This document shows positions 7,393-12,919 of a DNA stretch of 13,543 nucleotides, one piece after another. The DNA is taken from contig DCIO01000117.1 of the NCBI GenBank assembly GCA_002315885.1, positions 5,349-18,891 of the forward strand. The letters are read 5' to 3'. Numbering within the stretch: position 1 is the stretch's first letter; every line of letters begins with the position of its first letter. The notes under the pieces are model-generated. The model worked only from the letters and a program-made list of their open reading frames with translations. It did not search any database and had not been told where the DNA came from. The stretch is from Lentisphaeria bacterium UBA1724. Lineage in GTDB: Bacteria; Verrucomicrobiota; Lentisphaeria; Oligosphaerales; Oligosphaeraceae. The position numbers were made by a program, and so were the translations under genes.

Positions 7393-7424
7393 ATCCCACA
7401 TACGTCGTGTCCTCTTGTCGTCCC

Positions 7425-7814
7425 ATGCATTTTCATTGGAAGCCATCATCGCGTTGGGTGCTCCTGGGTGTGGTTGCGCTTGTCGGTGTGGTGGTCTGTG
7501 TGCTGTTGCATTTCTATCCGCCAGGGCAGGAGGGATCCTTCTGGCCGAAGTGCTTCTTCCATGAGTTAACGGGGTTGCTTTGCCCTGGGTGTGGTTCCAC
7601 CCGTGCGCTATACGCCTATACCCACGGCGACATCCTTCGGGGAATGCACTGCAATCTCCTATTGCCATTCATGATTGCATTTTTTGCGGCTGTGATTCTG
7701 AAACCCGAACTGCGCTTCAATCGCGTATTCTCTGTTTCTTTGTTTTCTGTCGTTCTGCTTTTCACACTCTTAAGAAATCTGCCATTCGGGTGTTGTGCCT
7801 GTTTGGCGCCGTAA
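7425..7814 (+). CDS. DUF2752 family membrane protein
   Basis: A small integral membrane protein of 129 residues. It has a first helix at about 11-30, the family signature ELTGLLCPGCGSTRA (47-61) with two cysteines and the TR pair, HGDILRGMHCN (67-77), and further helices at about 79-92 and 103-116. These are the defining features of DUF2752, whose biochemical role is unknown. A GTG at 7407 is also in frame; ATG 7425 is preferred because it leaves the first helix near the N-terminus, but neither start has a clear Shine-Dalgarno. It is followed after 23 bases by a zinc-ribbon membrane protein of the same length. The tail FGCCACLAP is cysteine-rich and not part of the signature. Confidence 0.82.
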   Translation: MHFHWKPSSRWVLLGVVALVGVVVCVLLHFYPPGQEGSFWPKCFFHELTGLLCPGCGSTRALYAYTHGDILRGMHCNLLLPFMIAFFAAVILKPELRFNRVFSVSLFSVVLLFTLLRNLPFGCCACLAP

Positions 7815-7824
7815 ATCATCAACC

Positions 7825-7831
7825 AAGGGAG
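7825..7831 (+). promoter_or_regulatory. Shine-Dalgarno site of the zinc-ribbon gene
   Basis: AAGGGAG lies six bases before ATG 7838. It is one of the few well-placed Shine-Dalgarno sequences in the window, and it fixes the start of a frame that is open much further upstream, through the DUF2752 gene. Confidence 0.7.
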
Positions 7832-7837
7832 ACAAAT

Positions 7838-8227
7838 ATGAGCTATCCTGTACGCTGTCCGCATTGTGGTGCTCTTCTCAACGCCGAACCGAGTTGGGCT
7901 GGACAACAGAGCACCTGCCCGAATTGCCGCCAAGTCCTGACGATTCCCCCACCGCCGGTATCGGAGGTGCTGACGGGGGAAGGTCCTGCACCCCAGGGAC
8001 AGTATGTGCCGCGCCCCACAGAGGACTATAGCACTCGCGCCGTGGTTGCTTTCTTTGTCACGCTTTTATGCTGTGGTCTTCTGGGCATTATCCTGGCGTA
8101 TGATGCCGACCGTAAGATGAAAGCTTGCGGCAATATGAATGGACATGGTTGGGTGGTTGCCAGCTATATCGCTTTTGTTGTGAATGTTATAGCTACGATT
8201 GCTTTGGGATTAGGTAGAGGTTTATAG
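7838..8227 (+). CDS. Zinc-ribbon two-helix membrane protein (DUF4190/CD225-like topology)
   Basis: A 129-residue protein with an N-terminal zinc ribbon (CPHC at 7-10, CPNC at 27-30). A Pro-rich linker runs from about 36 to 62. Two hydrophobic helices (about 67-88 and 104-126) are joined by a short polar loop containing DADRKMKACGNMNGHGWV. The loop and helix pair resemble the small DUF4190 or CD225/dispanin-like membrane domains, but the match is by eye and family membership is tentative. No enzymatic motif is seen. The zinc ribbon would face the cytoplasm if the protein is a simple two-helix hairpin. It probably forms a two-gene unit with the DUF2752 gene upstream. The stop codon overlaps the stop of the convergent methyltransferase gene by six bases. 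Confidence 0.75.
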   Translation: MSYPVRCPHCGALLNAEPSWAGQQSTCPNCRQVLTIPPPPVSEVLTGEGPAPQGQYVPRPTEDYSTRAVVAFFVTLLCCGLLGIILAYDADRKMKACGNMNGHGWVVASYIAFVVNVIATIALGLGRGL

Positions 8228-9088
8228 AAATGTCATCTGTCGCCAGTTGCCAGAGACTGTCCAGCCTCGGGCGCTGGCGCGGCGTGCCAGCTCTTCCACG
8301 CCTTTCTGATGTCCTGGGTGGAAACTATTTGCCAGGGCGACGAGTCCCCCAGGGGCAGTACAGACCTCCAGGGTATCCAGGAACCCCTCCAATTGCGCGG
8401 GGGTATTCATAAAGCGCCCCCCCGCCAGGCCATTGCATATCACAAGCTCGAAACGCTCGCCATTGGCGGGACGGAATGCCGCCGCATCTCCTGCCAGGAA
8501 TTCTGCGGAGATATCGCTGAATTCCTGGAATTCCCGCGTGCGTTGGGGATCATGGGGGAGATGTCGTTGGGTGGCCATCCAGGCTTCCAGGGGCTCCAGG
8601 GTGACGCCTAGCACTCGCGATGCGCCTGTCTTTCGGGCGGCTTCCAGGGTTCCGATGCCTACGCCGCAACCCAGGTCCAGCAGGCTCTTTGCCTGGGGAA
8701 GAATATCGAGTTGTTCGGGATAGCGTCCCAGTCGTGTGCCGAAGCGTGGCGGGTCTGCGCAGGTGCAGAAGAAGGGCAGGAGTTCCTCGGGGGTAAACAC
8801 CGCCTGACCGCAGAATTCCGGGACTTCCTCCCAGAAATCCAACGCAGTCTCCACCGCATTTTCGGCCAGGAGCCTGGGTGTCCATTCCTCTGATGGCAGG
8901 AGTTCCCGCGCCAATCCCCGCAGGGAGGCGGAGAATTCCCGCCAGGGAAAGAAGGTATCGAAACGCACGCGGAGCTCGTGGTCCACAATCATCCCAGGCG
9001 TCCAGGCGACTTCCGCGTGGTCGTACCAATTCCGTAGTGCATGCCCCCAGCGGCGGTTGTGGAGTGCAAGCCGTTCGGCAGAAATCAT
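8222..9088 (-). CDS. SAM-dependent methyltransferase of unknown substrate
   Basis: A class I methyltransferase domain occupies the second half of this 288-residue protein. Motif I is LDLGCGVGIG (137-146), followed by an acidic position at the end of the second strand (GVTLEPLEAW), FLAGDAAAF (motif II region), and FELVICNGLAGGRF (motif IV/post-I region). The N-terminal ~130 residues are Trp/Phe/Arg-rich, contain FCTC, and match no domain I recognise; they may bind the substrate. ATG 9088 is preferred over an in-frame GTG at 9106. The ATG overlaps the TGA of the upstream Dabb gene (ATGA), which indicates translational coupling. The stop overlaps the convergent zinc-ribbon gene, and no terminator lies between the two. 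The class is firm, the substrate unknown. Confidence 0.8.
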   Translation of the reverse strand: MISAERLALHNRRWGHALRNWYDHAEVAWTPGMIVDHELRVRFDTFFPWREFSASLRGLARELLPSEEWTPRLLAENAVETALDFWEEVPEFCGQAVFTPEELLPFFCTCADPPRFGTRLGRYPEQLDILPQAKSLLDLGCGVGIGTLEAARKTGASRVLGVTLEPLEAWMATQRHLPHDPQRTREFQEFSDISAEFLAGDAAAFRPANGERFELVICNGLAGGRFMNTPAQLEGFLDTLEVCTAPGGLVALANSFHPGHQKGVEELARRASARGWTVSGNWRQMTFL

Positions 9089-9387
9089 GCGTTGAAATCT
9101 AGGCACAGGCGCGTCTGGGTGTAGGGGCGGACTTTGCCATTGGCCACCGCCACGTGTGCGGGATGGACCGCATAGCCTTTCAGGGATGCCTCGTCCTCAA
9201 AGGATGAATCCAGCATCACATCCGCATTGGAGCTGGGGAGACCCTCCGTACGGACCAGTATGTCCAGTAGTCCCGGAATTTGTCCCTTCAGGCCTTCCAG
9301 ACCTTCTTTGATGCCAGCGGCGACGGTGCGCTTTTCATCAGCGGTGAGTTCGTCCTTCAATTTCCACAGAATGACATGTTTGACCAT
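9085..9387 (-). CDS. Dabb (stress-responsive A/B barrel) domain protein
   Basis: A complete single-domain Dabb protein of 100 residues. It begins MVKHVILWKLKDE and continues with the GIKEGLEGLKGQIPGLLDI helix-turn pattern, DVMLDSSFEDEASLKGYAVHPAHV, and a final strand. This order (H near residue 4, central LxxxIPG, FxDxxxLxxYxxHPxHV) is characteristic of the family, which forms dimeric ferredoxin-like barrels. The family's roles vary, from stress-induced plant proteins to bacterial enzymes acting on small cyclic or polyketide substrates, so no reaction can be assigned. It is co-transcribed with the downstream methyltransferase through a four-base overlap. No strong Shine-Dalgarno lies before its ATG. 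Confidence 0.85.
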   Translation of the reverse strand: MVKHVILWKLKDELTADEKRTVAAGIKEGLEGLKGQIPGLLDILVRTEGLPSSNADVMLDSSFEDEASLKGYAVHPAHVAVANGKVRPYTQTRLCLDFNA

Positions 9388-9459
9388 GGTAGTTTTTTGA
9401 TTGTAGCGATGTATTTGTACAGCAGGTCGATAAACAACCTACGTCCTTGTAGATAGTAT

Positions 9460-9491
9460 GTTCCAAAATGGAACGACCTGAGATCGGGTCG
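9460..9491. promoter_or_regulatory. Two adjacent inverted repeats between the GH130 and Dabb genes
   Basis: GTTCCA-AAA-TGGAAC (9460-9474) is directly followed by CGACC-(8 nt)-GGTCG (9474-9491), sharing one base. They lie 70-100 bases upstream of the Dabb start and 60-95 bases downstream of the GH130 stop. They may be an operator for the Dabb-methyltransferase pair or a weak terminator for the glycan genes (no long T-run on either side). The rest of the 166-base gap shows nothing else I can assign. Confidence 0.35.
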
Positions 9492-9553
9492 AGCTCGTAT
9501 TTAACAAACACGTCAGGGAGGAGTGCCCCAACGCGTTCGTTTTTCTCTTCGTG

Positions 9554-10735
9554 TTATGCGGTCATTTGCGACTTGAGATAGTCTATTAGGTCCTGGTATT
9601 TGACTTCCAGCATACCGACCTTTGCGTCAGCGGCGCCGTATCCCATGTGTAGGATGCCGTCGTCGGTGAGGACTCCGGAGCAGGTGAAGAGGCATGGGAT
9701 AGTGAAATCGCCTTCCAGTTCCCAGGGTTCTTCTGCGTAGAAGAGCCGCTCTTCGGGGCGTGCGACGATATCGGGGAAACCCTTGCCATTTTCCTTCAGC
9801 AGCATGAAGGACTGGGTGTATCCCACCACGTCATCCTGCTTGCCGTGGTAGGGGAGCATCCAGAGACCCGGCTCGATTTCCAGAGGCGCCCAGCTGGCAC
9901 CCACGCGGTTCTCCTCCCACTTGTATTTGCGCTCCGCAAAGACCACCCGTTCCGCCTTGCCGTTGGAGAAGTCCTCGAAGGAATCCGCCGCCGCCATGAA
10001 GATGGAGGGCGCGGGGCAGTTCTTGCCGATTTCGTAGTTCCAGGGCCACTTGGGACGGTGGATGCAGACGATTTTCTTTTTGCCGTTGATTTCCAGACGG
10101 CGTGGGAAGAGCACCACATCCCGGTCGTCGGAGATTTCGGGGTCGTGGAGCTGCACGATGAACTGGAATGCGTGGTCGTAGTCGTGGGCCTTCAGGGCAT
10201 CCAGATTGACCTTGTAGAGTTGGGTGCCGGTGTAGTTCTCCGTGACGGATTTGCCGAATGCCTCGAAACCGTCGGGGACGCACTGGTGCGGGTCGTCGTG
10301 TTCCCAGTAGGGACCAGGGGGAAAGGGGCGCCCCGCCATGGTGCTGTAGAGTTCGCCCTCGAAATAGAAGAGCCGTGGGTCTTCCACATTGGCGTTGGTG
10401 TAGTCGAAGACCTTGCGTCCGAATGCGTCCTGGATGATGGGCGGGTCATTGGGATCGAACTTGAATTGCATGGGCTTTGCATAGCGTGAGAAATCGCAAT
10501 CCCAGGTGGCGCCGCGGTCGTGGCTGACTGCGTAGCCCAGGAAAATCGGGTAGGGCATGGGGCGGCCAGGCTGGCGTGCTTCGGGCCAGGGACCAGTGGC
10601 GCGGAAGAGCATGTGGATGGTATCGGGGTCTTTGGGATCGCCGATCATGGCGGGATTCAGGACCATCTTGTCACCCCAGGCACAACCTGCCTTGGGACCG
10701 AAGAGAAAACGCTTGGTAAATGAGGGCTTGTTCAT
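9554..10735 (-). CDS. GH130-like beta-mannoside phosphorylase/hydrolase
   Basis: A 393-residue, signal-less, probably cytosolic enzyme with the five-bladed propeller pattern of glycoside hydrolase family 130. That family cleaves mannosides, often by phosphorolysis to mannose-1-phosphate. Family landmarks in order: LNPAM (26-30) followed by HMLFRATG (41-48), LGYAVSHDRGATW (66-78), the active-site VEDPR (117-121), DDRDVVLFPRR (203-213) with CIHRP (224-228), WAPLEIEPGLWMLPYHG (282-298), and the closing CSGVLTDDG...MGYGAADAKVGML (352-375). It lies 42 bases downstream of an exported TIM-barrel protein and is probably expressed with it. Whether it is a phosphorylase or a hydrolase, and on which linkage, depends on phosphate-binding residues I cannot place by eye. 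The ATG has no convincing Shine-Dalgarno. Confidence 0.78.
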   Translation of the reverse strand: MNKPSFTKRFLFGPKAGCAWGDKMVLNPAMIGDPKDPDTIHMLFRATGPWPEARQPGRPMPYPIFLGYAVSHDRGATWDCDFSRYAKPMQFKFDPNDPPIIQDAFGRKVFDYTNANVEDPRLFYFEGELYSTMAGRPFPPGPYWEHDDPHQCVPDGFEAFGKSVTENYTGTQLYKVNLDALKAHDYDHAFQFIVQLHDPEISDDRDVVLFPRRLEINGKKKIVCIHRPKWPWNYEIGKNCPAPSIFMAAADSFEDFSNGKAERVVFAERKYKWEENRVGASWAPLEIEPGLWMLPYHGKQDDVVGYTQSFMLLKENGKGFPDIVARPEERLFYAEEPWELEGDFTIPCLFTCSGVLTDDGILHMGYGAADAKVGMLEVKYQDLIDYLKSQMTA

Positions 10736-10777
10736 AGGTGTGATTCCGTCGTTGTGTTCAAAACGAGATAGAGTAAC

Positions 10778-12019
10778 TTAGAGTTTCAAAAGCAGTGCCT
10801 GTCCTGGTGCGATGAAGGTATTTTCGCCACTGAAATTCTGGAGAGTGTCCTTGTAGAACTGGCTGCAGACCTGGAGATTTTCGGGCTTCCCGTTGCGCCA
10901 TTGGAGGCCCGCGATGTTGATGGTGTGCTTCAGGTCCTTGTTCAGCACCATAACGTATTGCTCTCCCGTCTCCTTGTCACGGAATTCACCCACGGCAATG
11001 CGGTGATTTTCCGCGGCGGGAGCGAGAATGAGGCTGTTTGGGGGGGCGGGGTTCTCGTATGCCATGGGTGTGCCAGGCTGGAAGTGATAGACGGCGGTGG
11101 ACTCCAGGCGGTTCAGAGTCTTTGCCAGGCATTTCACCGTGTTGTTCACATACCGCATGGCATACCAGGTCTCGGTGCGGTTTCCCCAGGGATCGCAGGG
11201 TGCATGGCGGTAACTGGCCACGGGTGGGGTCACGTAGGTGAAATAGAGAATGCCCTTGGCACCATAGAGCAGGGCGCTATACACCTCGAAGAAGAGGTCG
11301 TTTTCGGAGGGAATGCGGTAGCCCATGTGCCCCACCGCCAGCACGCAGACCTGCATGGGAATGCCGTGGGACTGCGCTACCTGGCGAGTTTCCGCCAGTT
11401 GCTTCCAGTAACCCGGGCGCAAGGGCGCGTCTTCGTCCTCAAAGAGCGTATAGAAGTCGTAGCCGATTTCGTCGGGTTGGACCACTTCCACATATTTTTC
11501 CGCGTATTTCAGGAAGTCCCTGGCACCCAGTTGCTCGGGGGAGGCGTAGTTCGGCAGCAGGTTGATGTAGGTGCGATGGGAGGGATCCTGACGCAACAAC
11601 TCCTGCCGGAAAAGAGCCAGCGTTTTGAAGCGCGTTGCCTTGGGCTCGTCCTGCAGGTAGTACCCACAGACCCCAGGCACATCCTTGTATTGCGCCACGA
11701 CCTTCTGCACCTCCTGACGGACATCCTCCGCTTTCGCGTCGTTGTCCCAGAAGATCTCCCCCGAGAAGCCGGGCGAAACCCATGCGGTCATGCCTGCGCG
11801 GTCAATCATCGCCAGTTCTTCGATAGAGCCCGCGAAGCCCGCCACCGTGATACCTGCCTCTGCCATGTCATCGAAATACTGCTGGGTGAGGGGGACCGTC
11901 AGCCAGGTGTTGTTTCCCCAGGCGGTGATGGGGAAGTAGTCCGCATCGCCGGGCTTCGGGGCCGCAGACAGAACAATTGCACAGAGGAAAAACAATGCGA
12001 TGACGGAGAGTTTTTTCAT
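10778..12019 (-). CDS. Exported TIM-barrel glycoside hydrolase-like protein
   Basis: The 413-residue product begins with a clear Sec signal peptide (MKK, hydrophobic core about 4-17, probable cleavage after SAA near residue 20). The mature part reads as a TIM barrel of clan GH-A type. PITAWGNNTWL opens it, followed by YFDDMAEAGITVAGF, and VCGYYLQDEPKATRF places a probable general acid at E125 in the DEP motif. TYINLLPNY, GYDFYTLFEDE and GAKGILYFTYVTP mark later strands. A beta-rich C-terminal part (about 320-413) with VMVLNKDLKHTINI probably forms an accessory sandwich. The nucleophile is not certain, so an inactive or binding role remains possible. No cysteine follows the signal as in a lipobox, so the protein is periplasmic or secreted. 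It heads the minus-strand pair with the GH130 gene. I cannot assign a numbered family or a substrate. Confidence 0.72.
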   Translation of the reverse strand: MKKLSVIALFFLCAIVLSAAPKPGDADYFPITAWGNNTWLTVPLTQQYFDDMAEAGITVAGFAGSIEELAMIDRAGMTAWVSPGFSGEIFWDNDAKAEDVRQEVQKVVAQYKDVPGVCGYYLQDEPKATRFKTLALFRQELLRQDPSHRTYINLLPNYASPEQLGARDFLKYAEKYVEVVQPDEIGYDFYTLFEDEDAPLRPGYWKQLAETRQVAQSHGIPMQVCVLAVGHMGYRIPSENDLFFEVYSALLYGAKGILYFTYVTPPVASYRHAPCDPWGNRTETWYAMRYVNNTVKCLAKTLNRLESTAVYHFQPGTPMAYENPAPPNSLILAPAAENHRIAVGEFRDKETGEQYVMVLNKDLKHTINIAGLQWRNGKPENLQVCSQFYKDTLQNFSGENTFIAPGQALLLKL

Positions 12020-12063
12020 GGTGGTTCACGGTGGAGTGACGAGAATTCGGGCACTGCTTCGAG

Positions 12064-12092
12064 ATTGTCCTTACCGTAAACCCGATTTGCAA
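12064..12092 (-). promoter_or_regulatory. Possible promoter of the TIM-barrel/GH130 pair
   Basis: Read on the minus strand, TTGCAA (12092-12087) and GACAAT (12069-12064) are 17 bases apart, 45 bases before the gene's ATG. Each matches sigma-70 consensus at four of six positions, so this is only a candidate. The stretch 12020-12240 is AT-rich and contains no other feature I can support. Confidence 0.25.
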
Positions 12093-12247
12093 TCCAGCCG
12101 TAAGAAACTAGGGAAAACCAACGAGGAAACGTTCAAATGGTAATGGTAATATGGCAAACAATCGGAAAATGGAAAGAGATGGATATGGGTAGTCTCCGAA
12201 TGTGCAGTCTTTGAACTAGTGTATATATTTTTAACAGGAAACATATC

Positions 12248-12343
12248 ATGGGACAAGAATCTACAAGAAAACCGATTTGCCATATCATCGCGGGACCGAA
12301 TGGAGCGGGGAAGACTACTTTTGCGTTTCGATATCTACCCTAG
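12248..12343 (+). pseudogene. Truncated zeta-toxin-like P-loop kinase (N-terminal remnant)
   Basis: ATG 12248 has a fair Shine-Dalgarno (AGGAAA, 12236-12241) and opens a reading frame of only 31 codons before TAG. It includes ICHIIAGPNGAGKTTFAFRYLP (residues 10-31), the Walker A neighbourhood typical of zeta toxin/COG4185 predicted kinases, which start IIAGPNGAGKTTFA and run for about 190-200 residues. Everything after the P-loop helix is missing. Only about 90 bases separate the stop from the next gene, so the body of the gene has been deleted, not merely frameshifted. Another frame is open across 12344-12436 but shows no motif I recognise. Intact zeta toxins phosphorylate UDP-GlcNAc; this fragment cannot. 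Confidence 0.7.
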
Positions 12344-12418
12344 TCTGCCAAAACCCATCTTTTACAATCATTTAGAAAGGGGGCTTGAGGTTCTAAATGA
12401 AGTTCAATTTGCAGAAAT

Positions 12419-12425
12419 AAAGGAG
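12419..12425 (+). promoter_or_regulatory. Strong Shine-Dalgarno of the 66-residue ORF
   Basis: AAAGGAG stands eight bases before ATG 12434 and decides that start over an in-frame GTG at 12425, which lies inside the site itself. Confidence 0.7.
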
Positions 12426-12433
12426 TGTATAAA

Positions 12434-12634
12434 ATGACTGAGTTAACCATGCAGAAGATTGTTGATTGTCTCCAGGAGGCTGTTGATTTGGAGATGGAGC
12501 GCAAGGCAAAACTCGGTTACAATGCAGTTGTAGTCGATTCTAAAGGTCGTCCGAAGGTTGTTTCCGCCAAAAGTCTGGTTCGAAAACGTCGTGCGGAAAA
12601 GGCATTGGCTGAAAAACAGAAACAGTCTCGGTAG
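12434..12634 (+). CDS. Small basic protein accompanying the zeta-toxin remnant (possible antitoxin or accessory)
   Basis: A 66-residue protein with a predicted helix (MQKIVDCLQEAVDLEMERKAKLG), a short strand segment (YNAVVVDSKGRPKVVSA), and a strongly basic C-terminal helix (KSLVRKRRAEKALAEK). The pattern helix-KxLG-VVV-x-GK/R-x-VV resembles the short ORFs, or C-terminal tails, found with COG4185 zeta-like kinases, as I recall them, so it is probably the retained partner of the decayed toxin. It is not the canonical epsilon antitoxin. Composition is lower in GC than the main gene train, and it has one of the best ribosome-binding sites in the window, both suggesting acquired DNA. The function is inferred from position and pattern only. 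It could instead be the detached C-terminus of the kinase now using its own start. Confidence 0.6.
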   Translation: MTELTMQKIVDCLQEAVDLEMERKAKLGYNAVVVDSKGRPKVVSAKSLVRKRRAEKALAEKQKQSR

Positions 12635-12647
12635 TGGAAGGCTAGTG

Positions 12648-12679
12648 TTTTGACTGTTTGTGCTTTTTGACGCTTTGTG
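12648..12679 (+). repeat. Two-copy imperfect direct repeat
   Basis: TTTTGACTGTTTGTG (12648-12662) and TTTTGACGCTTTGTG (12665-12679) match at 13 of 15 positions with a 17-base period. They lie just upstream of the tRNA promoter candidate. Each contains a TTGAC element but neither has a matching -10 box at the right distance. Confidence 0.5.
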
Positions 12680-12690
12680 TGCCTTCGCGC

Positions 12691-12718
12691 TTGAAAAACT
12701 GTATTCAGGTCATATATT
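12691..12718 (+). promoter_or_regulatory. Promoter of tRNA-Val
   Basis: TTGAAA (12691-12696) and TATATT (12713-12718) are 16 bases apart. TATATT matches the sigma-70 -10 consensus at five of six positions. Transcription would start near 12725, about 12 bases before the mature tRNA 5' end. TATTAA at 12715 with an 18-base spacer is an alternative -10. Confidence 0.55.
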
Positions 12719-12736
12719 AACCCCGTTTTCCGCAAT

Positions 12737-12813
12737 GCGCGCATAGCTCAGTTGGTTAGAGCGCCACTTTCACACGGTGGAGGTCACTGGTCCGAGTCCA
12801 GTTGCGCGCACCA
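12737..12813 (+). tRNA. tRNA-Val (anticodon CAC)
   Basis: A complete 77-base cloverleaf. The acceptor stem GCGCGCA/TGCGCGC pairs at all seven positions; the D-arm is GCTC/GAGC with loop AGTTGGTTA. The anticodon stem CCACT/GGTGG closes with one T-G wobble around loop TTCACAC, giving anticodon CAC (12771-12773) for the valine codon GUG. The variable loop is AGGTC and the T-stem ACTGG/CCAGT is fully paired. Discriminator A and CCA are encoded. The T-loop reads TCCGAGT, so position 55 is C where nearly all elongator tRNAs have U (pseudouridine). It has its own promoter candidate and terminator. Confidence 0.95.
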
Positions 12814-12821
12814 ATCATTTT

Positions 12822-12858
12822 AAAGCCCGAGTTCGATGATACGAGCCCGGGCTTTTTT
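12822..12858 (+). terminator. Strong intrinsic terminator after tRNA-Val
   Basis: AAAGCCCG (12822-12829) pairs perfectly with CGGGCTTT (12848-12855). After one mismatch the stem continues with GTTCG/CGAGC around the loop ATGATA. Six T's (12853-12858) follow directly. It lies nine bases after the tRNA CCA. The complementary A-rich side makes it plausible as a terminator also for the convergent gene that ends at 12920. Confidence 0.88.
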
Positions 12859-12919
12859 ATTGCCGGTGAAAATCGCGATAGCAGCCCCGAACCAGCCACA
12901 GGGCAGGCGATTTTCCGTC

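Noticed and set aside
7580..7837. Longer N-terminus for the zinc-ribbon protein
   Set aside because: The extension runs through the DUF2752 gene in another frame. The Shine-Dalgarno at 7825-7831 and the zinc ribbon directly after ATG 7838 fix the start.
9089..9106. GTG start for the methyltransferase
   Set aside because: ATG 9088 forms the usual ATGA overlap with the upstream stop, and the GTG adds only six residues.
9845..10489. 214-codon open frame on the plus strand
   Set aside because: It is a shadow of the GH130 gene, Val/Gly-rich without domains.
10901..12079. 392-codon open frame on the plus strand
   Set aside because: It is antisense to the signal-peptide-bearing TIM-barrel gene, and its translation (His/Val/Gly-rich) has no recognisable motif.
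12344..12436. Frame +1 continuation after the zeta remnant as a simple frameshift of the toxin
   Set aside because: The roughly 30 residues it encodes cannot replace the missing ~160-residue body, and they show no zeta motif. Deletion explains the locus better.
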